NCBI RefSeq assembly: GCF_001427905.1
Contig: NZ_LMEF01000029.1
Span: 565,303-629,302, forward strand
From: Flavobacterium sp. Root420
GTDB taxonomy: Bacteria > Bacteroidota > Bacteroidia > Flavobacteriales > Flavobacteriaceae
Direction: 5' to 3'
DNA: 64,000 nucleotides
The notes under the pieces are model-generated. The model saw only the letters and a program-made list of their open reading frames with translations. It searched no databases and was not told where the DNA came from. Both the position numbers and the translations under genes were made by a program. Below, in pieces: positions 1-8,223 of this stretch. How positions within the stretch are numbered: the stretch's first letter is position 1; each line of letters begins with the position of its first letter.

Positions 1-650
1 TCACTAGCATTTAAAGGGTAATTTTTAAAAGAAAATTTTCTGTTTTTTCTACTCGTCAATACGCATAACCCTTTTGTTGTTCCAATCCAGATTTGGCCTT
101 TTTTGGTTTTTAAAATACTCAGAATATTATTGCTCGGAAGCGTTGTATTATCGGTATCAGAATGAAATGTAGAGGTAAATTGACCGGTTTTTTTATTGTA
201 AATAGTCAGCCCTTTTGAAGTTCCAAACCACATTTCATCGCCAATTTCCCTGATGCTCCAGATGGCATTTCCGCTTATGGTATGATTGTTTTTGGTGTGC
301 AGATATCTTGTAAAAGTATTGGTGACAGGATTATAACAATTTAGTCCGTTATAGGTCCCCACCCAAATTTTTCCCGAATTGTCTTCTTCAATAGCCAAAA
401 TATCATTGTTGCTGATAGATAATTTATTGGCAACATCATTTCTAAAAATCGTAAAGTGGCTGCCGTCATATTTATTCAGGCCATCGCGCGTACCAAACCA
501 CATTTGCCCAAACCTATCCTGATGAATAGCAATGACAGAGCTCTGCGAAAGCCCGTCAGTCGTAGAGATATTTTTGAGACGATATTTATTTTGGGAGAAT
601 ATATTCCCGGAAATAAATACTAAAACCAGAAAAGCTATTTTGTATTTCAT
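1..650 (-). CDS. Hybrid two-component system sensor, N-terminal propeller part (partial)
   Basis: The reading frame starts at the ATG complementary to 648-650 and runs off the left edge, so only about 216 N-terminal residues are visible. They begin with a signal peptide (MKYKIAFLVLVFISGNIFSQ) and continue into two-component-regulator propeller repeats, seen as GLSQSSVIAIHQDRFGQMWF, then IWVGTYNGLNCY, MWFGTSKGLTIY and IWIGTTKGLCVL. In Bacteroidota such periplasmic propellers belong to hybrid sensor kinases that detect oligosaccharides and activate neighbouring polysaccharide-utilisation genes. The kinase, receiver and AraC parts lie outside the window and are inferred. Its place beside uronate genes suggests it senses a uronic-acid-containing glycan. 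Confidence 0.85.
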   Translation of the reverse strand, partial: MKYKIAFLVLVFISGNIFSQNKYRLKNISTTDGLSQSSVIAIHQDRFGQMWFGTRDGLNKYDGSHFTIFRNDVANKLSISNNDILAIEEDNSGKIWVGTYNGLNCYNPVTNTFTRYLHTKNNHTISGNAIWSIREIGDEMWFGTSKGLTIYNKKTGQFTSTFHSDTDNTTLPSNNILSILKTKKGQIWIGTTKGLCVLTSRKNRKFSFKNYPLNAS

Positions 651-698
651 GGCGATTTTTTTAAGGTACAGAGGTTCAAAGTAGCAAAACTTTTTTTA

Positions 699-868
699 AT
701 CTCGCAAAGGCGCAGAGTCGCAAAGTTTTAGTTTTTTTTAGTTTCTTTTCTTTGTCAAAGCTCAAAACTTTGACAAAGATTTTTAACGTTATAATTTTCG
801 ACAAAGTAGCAAAAACTTAAAAAGTTCAGTTTAAAAAAAACTTTGCGACTTCGCGACTTTGCGAGATT
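699..868. repeat. Nested inverted repeat of the cgcaaag type
   Basis: The arm at 699-710 (aatctcgcaaag) is the exact reverse complement of 857-868. Nested inside, 751-777 is another inverted pair built on tttgtcaaag/ctttgacaaa. It lies between two minus-strand genes and touches the stop codon of the lyase-like gene. Similar cgcaaag elements recur at 25497-25614 and 27662-27937, so this is a dispersed intergenic family rather than a gene-specific site. The transcript could fold into a long hairpin. Confidence 0.65.
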
Positions 869-2507
869 ATTTTTTTAACCGCCTTTGCAATTGATAATCA
901 TATAATGATGGCACTTTATCCAGCGATGTATTTAAAAATTCAATATAAGCATCAGGTTCGTATTTTACTTCGAATTTAGCATTGCCGTTCACGCCAATAA
1001 TTCGCGCGAATGGGCCGTCTTTCATTCCGTATAATAAAATCGGTTTTGCACTATCAGCTGGTTTTTCAACCTGAACATTTAAATTCCAAAAGGTGCTGAA
1101 AGGCCCGTGTGAAGGTTTCCAGTAATCAGCGCCACCTCCGCCAAACAAGAGATAACTATTGTTTTTATCCAGATTGATATGAACTGTAATATGGTCAAAT
1201 AAATTCTGGTGATTCGCTCCTGAATGCTGATCTAATAGCGGTTCAGCAAAAATTTCACAATTTTGATATACATTTTTTGTAGCAAATGTATTGAAGCTCA
1301 AAGGGTGAACTGTTTTATTATAAATTTTAAGATTCTTTACTAAAATATTATGTACACCGCCTAAAGTTACGGTATAATGTGCCATATGTGGTCCATCGGT
1401 TACAATATCCTGAATCGTAACATTGGAATCTTCCTCTGCCAGAATCCCGCTGTCTGAATTTGTAATAACAATATCTTTAACCCAGCTATTAAATAAACGC
1501 GTTAAAAAGATCGCATTATTTCCAGGCTCAACATGATGCGCGACTCTCGGAATATCGGGAAAAGTAAAACGGATATGTTCAATACCCACCTCATTTAAAT
1601 GTTTCCATTCCACCAATTGCGCCTGATAACTTGGTTTTATCGCAATGGTCAAAGGTGTTTTGATGGTAATTTTTGAGTTTGAAATTTTAGTGATTTCAAC
1701 TTGCTGTCGAACGATTGGCAATTTTGGGAAGTTCCAATGATGAGAACCCGGTTTTACTTTGGCGCCTTTGTATAAATCTCGAACGATTTCACCATTTTTG
1801 CCATCTTTATTAAACAATTGAAGTTCGACAATATCGCCAACTTTCAATCCTTTTATATCCGAAACAGTAATGACATGTTCGCCCATATTTCCGGAACTCA
1901 CTTTGGCAAGGATATTTGGAGTCGGTTCGTATTTATCCAAATACGACTTTACGCGTTCGTTTGGAACCTGCGTCCAGATAAAACCGCCGGACCAGGCATA
2001 TTGTGAAAAAGGCAAATCGATATTGTTTTCTGGTTCGCGCTGCCTTTTATCAAAAGTAGTTAGGTATTCACGAAGCTCTGCCAATGATTCCGGATCTTTA
2101 AGATACATCATCGGTCTGGGGCAGTACATTTCGGTTCCGCTTTCACCGGAACCTGCGCCACGAAGCACGAAATTGCTTCTTTCGATATACAAAATTTCAC
2201 TCAGAATAATTCGCCCTGCTGGCAATTGTAAAACTACATTTCCTTCAGTTGAGCTTGCTGCTTTTATAGCTTTTAGTAAAGCTTTAGAATCATCTAAACC
2301 ATCATTTGCTTTTACACCAAAATCTGTTGCATTCACAATTTTTCCTCCAGATTCCGGAATTTGGCTTTCACCGAAATGATAGCCGGCGTAACTAAAATCA
2401 GGCAGATAATTTGTTTTTGAATCGGTAAGTATTTTGGGTGTTTGCTGCGCCATTAAAATACTATTTACAAAAAAACTGCAACAAATAATAATGGTTTGAC
2501 GGTTCAT
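867..2507 (-). CDS. Secreted right-handed beta-helix protein, probable polyuronate lyase
   Basis: This 546-residue protein starts with a signal peptide ending near MAQQ. It then shows the N-terminal signature of pectate-lyase-3/GH28-like beta-helix proteins: NATDFGVKANDGLDDSKALL at about residues 59-78, then LPAGRI and FVLRGAGSG. The middle and C-terminal parts have the short strand-turn pattern of a parallel beta-helix (VTIQDIVTDG, NILVKNLKIYN, NVYQNCEIF). I infer a lyase or hydrolase acting on a uronic-acid-containing polysaccharide, because the next genes catabolise uronates. I cannot assign a CAZy family or catalytic residues, and a binding or epimerase role is possible. There is no T9SS sorting domain, so the protein is probably periplasmic. 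Confidence 0.6.
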   Translation of the reverse strand: MNRQTIIICCSFFVNSILMAQQTPKILTDSKTNYLPDFSYAGYHFGESQIPESGGKIVNATDFGVKANDGLDDSKALLKAIKAASSTEGNVVLQLPAGRIILSEILYIERSNFVLRGAGSGESGTEMYCPRPMMYLKDPESLAELREYLTTFDKRQREPENNIDLPFSQYAWSGGFIWTQVPNERVKSYLDKYEPTPNILAKVSSGNMGEHVITVSDIKGLKVGDIVELQLFNKDGKNGEIVRDLYKGAKVKPGSHHWNFPKLPIVRQQVEITKISNSKITIKTPLTIAIKPSYQAQLVEWKHLNEVGIEHIRFTFPDIPRVAHHVEPGNNAIFLTRLFNSWVKDIVITNSDSGILAEEDSNVTIQDIVTDGPHMAHYTVTLGGVHNILVKNLKIYNKTVHPLSFNTFATKNVYQNCEIFAEPLLDQHSGANHQNLFDHITVHINLDKNNSYLLFGGGGADYWKPSHGPFSTFWNLNVQVEKPADSAKPILLYGMKDGPFARIIGVNGNAKFEVKYEPDAYIEFLNTSLDKVPSLYDYQLQRRLKK

Positions 2508-2579
2508 GGTTGTGGTTATTTTGGTTAGTTAGGTTTTGGTCCGCCGAAGGCACAAAGGCGCAAAGTTTTTACCGTAATC

Positions 2580-2607
2580 TTGTCATTTCGACCGAGGAGA
2601 AATCACA
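2580..2607. repeat. Truncated copy of the ttgtcat...atgacaa intergenic repeat
   Basis: The sequence ttgtcatttcgaccgagg followed by agaaatca matches one arm of the elements at 9437-9539 and 12764-12866, but no matching right arm follows. The surrounding 2508-2701 gap also holds cacaaaggcgcaaag and cttagtgccttggtggc, which are arms of another degenerate inverted repeat. No gene is visible in this gap. Confidence 0.45.
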
Positions 2608-2701
2608 AAAATGAGAGCAAAATTTGCGAGAAAAAATCATTTCAATCCCGTAATCTATGGCTTTAAATAACTTGGTGTCTTAGTGCCTTGGTGGCAAAAC
2701 T

Positions 2702-3886
2702 TTATAAAGTTCTTTTAATTCCTATTTCAAGCCCTCGTAATTCGGCCAGACCTCTCAAACGTCCAATGGCAGAATAACCAGGATTTGTCTTTTTCTTCAA
2801 ATCATCCAGCATCTGGTGTCCGTGATCCGGACGCATAGGCAATTGGCTGTTATTTCTTTTTTCTACTTCAATGATCGCTTTTACAACTTCGTACATATCA
2901 ACATCGCCTTCCAGATGATTGGCTTCGTAGAAACTTCCTTCTTCATCTCGTTGTGTACTTCTCAAATGAATAAAGTTCATTTTATCACCGTGACGTCTTA
3001 CGATTCCCGGTAAATCATTATCAGCTCTTACGCCGTATGAACCGGTACACATCGTAAATCCGTTTGATTTAGAGGGGGCAGCGGCCATCAATTCAATCAA
3101 ATCTTCTTCCGTACTTACAACTCTTGGCAGACCTAAAATCGGGTAGGGTGGATCGTCTGGGTGAATCGCCATTAAAACGCCTTTGCTCTCAGCAACCGGA
3201 ATGATTTCCTTCAAAAAGGAGAAAAGGTTTTTCTTTAAAGCTTCTCTGTCAATATGATTATAAGCGCTCAACGTTACCAGAAAATCTTCTACGGAATAGG
3301 CCTCTTCAGCACCCGGAAGCCCTGCCAATATATTTTGCTGTAATTTTACCTTATCTTCATCAGTCATGGCGTGAAAGTATTTCGTCGCCTTTTCGATTTG
3401 CTCTGAGGAATATTCTTTTTCTGCCCCCGGTCTTTTCAAAATAAACAATTCAAAAGCCGCAAATGCATTAATATCAAAACGCAATGCTTTTGAACCATCT
3501 TCAACTTCATAAGATAGATCAGTTCTTGACCAATCCAGAACTGGCATGAAATTATAACAAATGCATTTTATACCGCATAACGCCAGATTTAGAATACTTT
3601 CTTTATAATTTTCAATGTATTGAAGATAGTTTCCTGTTTGTTTCTTGATGTCCTCGTGAACCGGAATGCTTTCTACAACCGACCATGTCAATCCGGAAGC
3701 CCCTTTTTTAGGATCTCCGTTTTCATGTTCAATTTCTACTTTTCGTTTAATGATTTCTTCAATTTCCCATACTTGTCCGTTCGGAATATGGTGTAATGCA
3801 GTAACAATTCCCGTAGCGCCGGTTTGTTTAATATCTTGTAAAGAAACCGGATCGTTTGGTCCGAACCATCTTAATGTTTGTTCCAT
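2702..3886 (-). CDS. uxuA: Mannonate dehydratase
   Basis: The enzyme (EC 4.2.1.8) dehydrates D-mannonate to 2-keto-3-deoxygluconate in the hexuronate pathway. The protein is about 394 residues from the chosen ATG (complement 3884-3886), giving MEQTLRWFGPNDPVSLQDIK, the usual N-terminus. An upstream in-frame ATG would add only eight residues. Family features include the TGIVTALHHIPNG segment, KCICYNFMPVLDWSRTDL, MAIHPDDPPYPILGLPRVVS, CTGSYGVRADND, FIHLRSTQ and MRPDHGHQM, which contain the metal-binding His and Asp residues of the TIM barrel. It lies downstream of the SDR and YhcH-like genes on the same strand. The 273-base gap in front of it carries repeats, so it may have its own promoter. 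Confidence 0.95.
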   Translation of the reverse strand: MEQTLRWFGPNDPVSLQDIKQTGATGIVTALHHIPNGQVWEIEEIIKRKVEIEHENGDPKKGASGLTWSVVESIPVHEDIKKQTGNYLQYIENYKESILNLALCGIKCICYNFMPVLDWSRTDLSYEVEDGSKALRFDINAFAAFELFILKRPGAEKEYSSEQIEKATKYFHAMTDEDKVKLQQNILAGLPGAEEAYSVEDFLVTLSAYNHIDREALKKNLFSFLKEIIPVAESKGVLMAIHPDDPPYPILGLPRVVSTEEDLIELMAAAPSKSNGFTMCTGSYGVRADNDLPGIVRRHGDKMNFIHLRSTQRDEEGSFYEANHLEGDVDMYEVVKAIIEVEKRNNSQLPMRPDHGHQMLDDLKKKTNPGYSAIGRLRGLAELRGLEIGIKRTL

Positions 3887-3903
3887 TTTTATTCGTTTTT
3901 TGT

Positions 3904-3940
3904 CCTGCAATCCCGAAGCTTCGGGACAAAACCGTGCAGG
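3904..3940. repeat. Nested palindrome upstream of uxuA
   Basis: A perfect 16-base palindrome, tcccgaagcttcggga (3911-3926), lies inside outer arms cctgca (3904-3909) and tgcagg (3935-3940). On the minus strand it lies about 20 bases before the uxuA start, so it could form a hairpin in the uxuA leader or end transcription from upstream genes. There is no clear U-tract on the minus strand. Confidence 0.5.
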
Positions 3941-3949
3941 TATATTTAT

Positions 3950-4060
3950 TAATTTTTTTTCAGGAGCTATTCCTGCTAGTCGCTACAATCTTTTATGCCT
4001 CCCAAGCCTTGGGACCGTCACAAAAGGATTTCCACTACTATCGGGGCTAGGGCACTCATT
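3950..4060. repeat. Flavobacterial dispersed intergenic element (ggggctagg type)
   Basis: On the plus strand the block reads aggagctattcctgctagtc, then a central hairpin (tcccaagccttggga, 4000-4014), then ggatttccactactatcggg and gctaggg. From memory, near-identical blocks with a variable centre recur between genes in many Flavobacterium genomes. Only one copy is present here, so that statement rests on recall and not on this window. It lies between the SDR gene and uxuA and encodes no evident protein. It could be a conserved RNA structure or a mobile palindromic repeat. Confidence 0.45.
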
Positions 4061-4117
4061 TTCACAAGAACATTTCTCATTTTATTAAACCCCTAATCTT
4101 GGGATGAACTGAATATA

Positions 4118-4144
4118 CCTACAAGGTTTTGAAAGCCTTGCAGG
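4118..4144. repeat. Short hairpin downstream of SDR gene
   Basis: cctacaaggtttt and aaagccttgcagg form an inverted repeat with one wobble and few mismatches. It starts about 16 bases past the stop codon of the minus-strand SDR gene. It may act as a transcript 3' end or attenuator, but it lacks a strong U-tract. Confidence 0.4.
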
Positions 4145-4159
4145 AAACGTAATTCAATT

Positions 4160-4972
4160 TTAAATACTGGTAGCGGCAAACCCGCCGTCTACTACTATAA
4201 TTGTACCGGTAACAAATTTGGACATGTCACTGCATAAAAATAAAAGAGCACCGTCAATATCTTCTGGTTTTCCAAATCTTCCCATAGGAGTGTGGTCAAT
4301 AATTTTTTCACCTCTTGGTGTTAATTTTCCTTCCGGAGTCAACAATAAAGCTCTGTTTTGTTCGCCAATGAAAAAACCCGGTGAAATAGCATTGACACGA
4401 ATGCCTTCTCCATATTTTGAAGCCAGTTCAACCGACATCCATTTGGTGAAATTATCAATTGCCGCTTTTGCTGCCGAATAACCCACCACACGCGTTAAAG
4501 GTCTTTGTGCTGATGTTGATGAAATATTGATAATATTTCCTTCTTTTTGTTTGGCAAAAAGTTCAGAGAAAACCTGTGATGGAAGCATAGTTCCAATGAT
4601 ATTCAAATCGACTACTTGTTGTAAATCGTTTGTTTTCATATCATAAACAGCCTGATCAGGTTGTATAGTGGCTCCCGGCATATTCCCTCCGGCAGCATTG
4701 ATCAAAATATCAAGACGACCGTATTTTTCTACAATTAAATCTTTTGCTTTTTCCAATTCTTCTTTGTTTAAAACATTGGCTTGTACAGCAAACGCTTTTC
4801 CGCCATTGCTTTCTATGGCCGCTACTGTTTTATTGGCTTTTTCAATCGATTGAGACACAATTCCGACCATTACGCCTTGTTTAGCCAAAACGTTTGCAAA
4901 GTTGCTTCCCAATACACCTGCACCGCCGGTAATAAGAGCAATTTTTCCTTCAAGATTAAATATTGAATTCAT
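4160..4972 (-). CDS. SDR oxidoreductase, probable D-mannonate oxidoreductase (fructuronate reductase)
   Basis: This is a 270-residue classical short-chain dehydrogenase. The cofactor loop TGGAGVLGSNFA is near residues 16-27, NAAGG near 91-95, the catalytic serine in ISSTS, YSAAKAA supplies the Tyr/Lys pair, and the C-terminal segment ends in a typical TGTIIVVDGGFAATSI. Its position between uxuA and a YhcH/YjgK/YiaL gene points to reduction of D-fructuronate to D-mannonate (EC 1.1.1.57), which UxuA then dehydrates. Several Bacteroidota use an SDR for this step instead of UxuB. That substrate is inferred from context, and a KduD- or gluconate-type activity is the main alternative. Confidence 0.8.
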   Translation of the reverse strand: MNSIFNLEGKIALITGGAGVLGSNFANVLAKQGVMVGIVSQSIEKANKTVAAIESNGGKAFAVQANVLNKEELEKAKDLIVEKYGRLDILINAAGGNMPGATIQPDQAVYDMKTNDLQQVVDLNIIGTMLPSQVFSELFAKQKEGNIINISSTSAQRPLTRVVGYSAAKAAIDNFTKWMSVELASKYGEGIRVNAISPGFFIGEQNRALLLTPEGKLTPRGEKIIDHTPMGRFGKPEDIDGALLFLCSDMSKFVTGTIIVVDGGFAATSI

Positions 4973-4991
4973 TTTAATTTTATGTTTGGTT

Positions 4992-5441
4992 TTATATTTT
5001 GACCTTAATTACAATTTTTTTCAACGTTCCTTCTCCAATCATGGCAGCGTGAACATCTGTAGGAAATAAAATAGCAAATTGGCCTTCCTGCAATTCAAAA
5101 AACATATCCGGCTTGTCGTGGAAAAAGCGAACATCTCTTTCGTCACTATATTCTCCATTTGGATTCACACATTTTTCTCTTGGTTTCCAGGCAAAAGTTT
5201 CAGGGCCTTTTAACGAAATCTGAATGTCAATATTCTGATCATGACACTCAAAGCCTTTAATGCTTTCTTCTCTGGTTGTTCCCTCTCCTGAAATCACGAT
5301 TACTTTTAATCCTTCTGCAATTTCAAATGCACCATCTTCAAGATTTAGCAAATCATTTTGACTCAAATAATCGAATGCTTTTTTGAAATTTGGATGTAAA
5401 CCACAATATTTTGCAGCATTACTTAGAACATCTATAATCAT
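4992..5441 (-). CDS. YhcH/YjgK/YiaL (EbgC-like) family protein
   Basis: This 149-residue protein has the cupin-like pattern of the family: FEIAEGLKVIVISGEGTTRE, ECHDQNIDIQISLKGPETFA, FFHDKPDMFFELQEGQFAIL and FPTDVHAAMIGEG. These carry the conserved His and Glu residues that bind a metal. Family members are found with sugar-acid and sialic-acid catabolism genes and are thought to help isomerise or open sugar intermediates. Here it is the first gene of the minus-strand run leading to the SDR gene (19-base gap), so it probably acts on an uronate intermediate. It is divergent from the LacI-type gene. Confidence 0.85.
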   Translation of the reverse strand: MIIDVLSNAAKYCGLHPNFKKAFDYLSQNDLLNLEDGAFEIAEGLKVIVISGEGTTREESIKGFECHDQNIDIQISLKGPETFAWKPREKCVNPNGEYSDERDVRFFHDKPDMFFELQEGQFAILFPTDVHAAMIGEGTLKKIVIKVKI

Positions 5442-5530
5442 ATTTTAAATTTTCTATTTGGTTTTTTTATGGAGATATTATTTTAAAATGCAAACAAATT
5501 ATTGTTTTGTATGTAAATTATGTAATTTTA

Positions 5531-5544
5531 CGTGTACGCACACG
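5531..5544. promoter_or_regulatory. Candidate LacI-type operator in divergent promoter region
   Basis: cgtgtacgcacacg has exact arms cgtgt/acacg around a 4-base centre and is symmetric at 12 of 14 positions. It lies in the shared upstream region of the YhcH-like gene and the LacI-type regulator, where an autoregulated operator is expected. The size and symmetry fit a LacI-family site. No binding evidence is available. Confidence 0.35.
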
Positions 5545-5649
5545 GGCTTTTACAAATGTATAGAAAAAGTTAAGTAAAACAACTTATCTTTACTTAAAAA
5601 AATTAAATTCACGTGGTTTCAAAATGGTTTTAACTTAAAAAGTAAGAAT

Positions 5650-6675
5650 ATCATAACAATAAAAAAAATAGCAGAATTGGCCAACGTTTCACCCGGAACT
5701 GTTGACAGAATCATTCACAATCGTGGTCAGGTGGCACAAGAAAATGTTGATAAGGTAAATGCTATTATCGAACAATACGGTTATAAACGAAATATTTTGG
5801 CGAGCAATCTGGCTTTGAATAAGAAATTCCGATTTGCCGTTTTCTTACCTAAATATGAAAATATAGAATACTGGAAAAGTCAGGTTACGGGGATAGAGAA
5901 AGCCGCTGTCGAATTTGGAAAATTTGGCGTTGCGTTAGACTATTTTTTCTATGATTTTAATGCCACTTCCTTTAAGGAATCAACCGAAAAAGTTTTGGAT
6001 TTTGAATGCGACGGATTATTATTTGCGCCTATTTTTTATGAAGAATCGGTTCGTTTTTTGAATGAATACGAAAAGAAAAATATTCCGGTTGTCATGATCG
6101 ATTCAAATATTTCAAGTGATGAAAAGCATGCCTATGTTGGGCAAGATGCTTTTCAGAGCGGCTATCTGGCCGGAAGGCTAATTAGTTTTGCCGTTAATAA
6201 CGAAAGACACATTTTGATTTTTAAGATTACCCGGGAAATCGAAAGCACCTCCGTTTATTTGCAGCGCATTGATGGTTTTTATTCGTTTTTTAAGGACCAT
6301 AACGAATTGACCAATTTTAAATTTTCAGAAGTAACCATTAAAGATTCAGGGATAGATCAGTTGTCTATGGAAATGTTTTCGGGAATAAACAGTGTTTTTG
6401 TACCCAATTCAAGAGCTTATATTTTGGCGAGATTTTTAGAACAAAACAATATCAAAGGTGTCCGCATTATTGGTTACGATTTATTAAAAGACAATATAGA
6501 ATACCTAAATAAAGGGATTATCGATTTCCTGATTAACCAAAGGCCAGAAGAACAAGGTTATATGGCCGTGAATCATTTATATAAAAAACTGGTACTACAG
6601 GAAACAGTTGAAAAAACGCATTATATTCCGTTGGAGATTATTTTGAAAGAGAATTATTTTCCGGTTAGGAAATAA
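5650..6675 (+). CDS. LacI-family transcriptional regulator with non-standard start
   Basis: The helix-turn-helix reads ITIKKIAELANVSPGTVDRI and is followed by a periplasmic-binding-protein-like sensor domain (about residues 65-340) with FRFAVFLPKYENIEYWKSQV, GLLFAPIFYEESV and YVGQDAFQSGYLAGRL. It resembles Bacteroidota regulators of uronate operons. No in-frame ATG or GTG lies between the upstream stop at 5575 and the domain. The first candidates are ATC at 5650 and ATA at 5653 or 5659. TTG at 5677 would delete the first helix. I chose 5650 so that the whole DNA-binding domain is included, and the true start is uncertain. It probably represses or activates the adjacent uronate genes in response to a sugar acid. 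Confidence 0.75.
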   Translation: MITIKKIAELANVSPGTVDRIIHNRGQVAQENVDKVNAIIEQYGYKRNILASNLALNKKFRFAVFLPKYENIEYWKSQVTGIEKAAVEFGKFGVALDYFFYDFNATSFKESTEKVLDFECDGLLFAPIFYEESVRFLNEYEKKNIPVVMIDSNISSDEKHAYVGQDAFQSGYLAGRLISFAVNNERHILIFKITREIESTSVYLQRIDGFYSFFKDHNELTNFKFSEVTIKDSGIDQLSMEMFSGINSVFVPNSRAYILARFLEQNNIKGVRIIGYDLLKDNIEYLNKGIIDFLINQRPEEQGYMAVNHLYKKLVLQETVEKTHYIPLEIILKENYFPVRK

Positions 6676-6743
6676 AAGTTTTTTTGCCCACAGATTTTAC
6701 GGATTTAAACGGATTGGCACGGATTTTTTTACCATGACATTTT

Positions 6744-6797
6744 ATTAAAACATCAAACCCGACAGGTTTTAAAACCTGTCGGGTTTGATGTTTTAAT
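6744..6797. terminator. 54-base perfect palindrome between convergent genes (bidirectional terminator-like)
   Basis: Positions 6744-6770 are the exact reverse complement of 6771-6797. The centre is gacaggttttaaaacctgtc, the flanks are A/T-rich (attaaaac / gttttaat). It lies 68 bases after the LacI-type stop and 72 bases before the stop of the convergent DUF4861-type gene, so it can serve both as an intrinsic terminator. The aaacctgtcgggttt core also resembles widespread flavobacterial palindromic repeats. Next to it, 6690-6730 carries a cacagattttacggattt-type degenerate repeat. Confidence 0.7.
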
Positions 6798-6869
6798 GTA
6801 TAAGAATGCGTAGTAACAATAAACCGGCAATAATGGGTTTAAATCCACATAATCCGCGGGCAATTTATC

Positions 6870-8039
6870 TTACTTCTGGACCTTAACAACAAGCGGGTTA
6901 TTTATCTTCTCAGCAAAAGAACTCAAGTATTTTTCCCATTCTGCTTTCGTCTGAAACGGACTTCCTTTTTTCCATCCGAAACCGGCAAAATAAACGGCTT
7001 TTTTATCTTTTACTTTTAAGTTTCCATACAAATTGCTTAAGTCTTTTTCATCTGTAACATGATTATCAAAACTGATTAAAGTATTTTTTGGAGCAACCAA
7101 ACCCATCCCAATTTCAGAATCCTCAATAGGTTCCCAATGACTTAGCCAGCCTTCTTTAATATTGGTTCCAATTGTCCCTTTTTTATCATGAAGGGTTAAT
7201 CCGGCAGCAATTGTTTTTGTCCCTTTAATATGAATTTCAAAACGGGATAAATAACTGCCATAATCCAGACTGATTAATTTTGATTCGGTTATCTTTTTGC
7301 CCTTAGCATCCCAATCGGCGTAGGTTAGAATAAAACTCGTTCTGATTGGACCTGTTGTAATGGTTTTCCAGCTGATGAAATTCTTCGAAAAATAATATTT
7401 ACCATCTGCGTTTACAGCAATTCCGCCAATTCCACGACTGGGACCAACCTGAAAATTATCCAGACCTTCACCAGTATCTTTATGATACGATCCGGTTCCG
7501 GAAACGGTTTTTTCGTACCATTTATTAATAATAGGATAATCGACTCTTTTTAGCCAGGCATCAATTCCGCTGGTTAGAGTTCCGCCGGCAATTTTATCTT
7601 CAACCATTTTTTGAGCCACAGGGCCATACGTTCTAAAAGCTACTTTATTATTTTCCCAGGCGTAATCATCTGTTCTCTCCGGAACAAATCTCGAATAACA
7701 ATTAATATTTTTTGATGCTGAAGTATTGGCTGCCGGAACAATTTCAAATTCTTTTTCAGAAGAAGCCTTTATCTTCGGTTGAAATAATAAAACGTCCATA
7801 TTGCCGTCGCCATCATTATCGACCGCCTGGCTTTCCAGAAATAAATCGGAATCTTTTTCTTTCACGGCAAGTTCTTCCAGTTTAACAGAATTTGGTAATT
7901 TGAGTAACTTTTTTGTCAGTTCAACGGTTTCAAATTCCCTGTCAACAGGAAGAGGATTGGTAACTGTAACGGTTTTATTTTGGGAGTGAAGCGCAAAGCT
8001 GCTTGCGAGGATTGTAGTTAATAGGATATGTTTTTTCAA
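6870..8039 (-). CDS. DUF4861-type secreted protein
   Basis: This 389-residue exported protein starts with a signal peptide (KKHILLTTILASSFALHSQ). The only plausible start is TTG at 8039, because a stop lies five codons upstream and no ATG is in frame. The body contains NPLPVDREFETVEL, DGDGNMDVLLFQPKI, a central GPSRGIGGIAVNADGKYYFS, RFEIHIKGT and FGWKKGSPFQTKAEWEKYL. I recognise it as similar to DUF4861 proteins, which often accompany polysaccharide lyases and uronate genes in Bacteroidota. The activity is not established here. It could process unsaturated uronate oligosaccharides in the periplasm. It lies convergent to the LacI gene and completes the uronate locus. Confidence 0.65.
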   Translation of the reverse strand: MKKHILLTTILASSFALHSQNKTVTVTNPLPVDREFETVELTKKLLKLPNSVKLEELAVKEKDSDLFLESQAVDNDGDGNMDVLLFQPKIKASSEKEFEIVPAANTSASKNINCYSRFVPERTDDYAWENNKVAFRTYGPVAQKMVEDKIAGGTLTSGIDAWLKRVDYPIINKWYEKTVSGTGSYHKDTGEGLDNFQVGPSRGIGGIAVNADGKYYFSKNFISWKTITTGPIRTSFILTYADWDAKGKKITESKLISLDYGSYLSRFEIHIKGTKTIAAGLTLHDKKGTIGTNIKEGWLSHWEPIEDSEIGMGLVAPKNTLISFDNHVTDEKDLSNLYGNLKVKDKKAVYFAGFGWKKGSPFQTKAEWEKYLSSFAEKINNPLVVKVQK

Positions 8040-8223
8040 AATATTGAGGGTTTAATTTTCTGTTTATGTTTATCATCACGAAAGTTTAAATTTACGAATC
8101 AATTTCCGAACACAAGTACAGAATGAGGACAAATATGTACAAGAAGCTGATTATTAAAAGTTTTTAAATAGTGGGATTTCTTCTAAAATAGTATCTTTAT
8201 AATAAGAAATCAATACTATTCCT

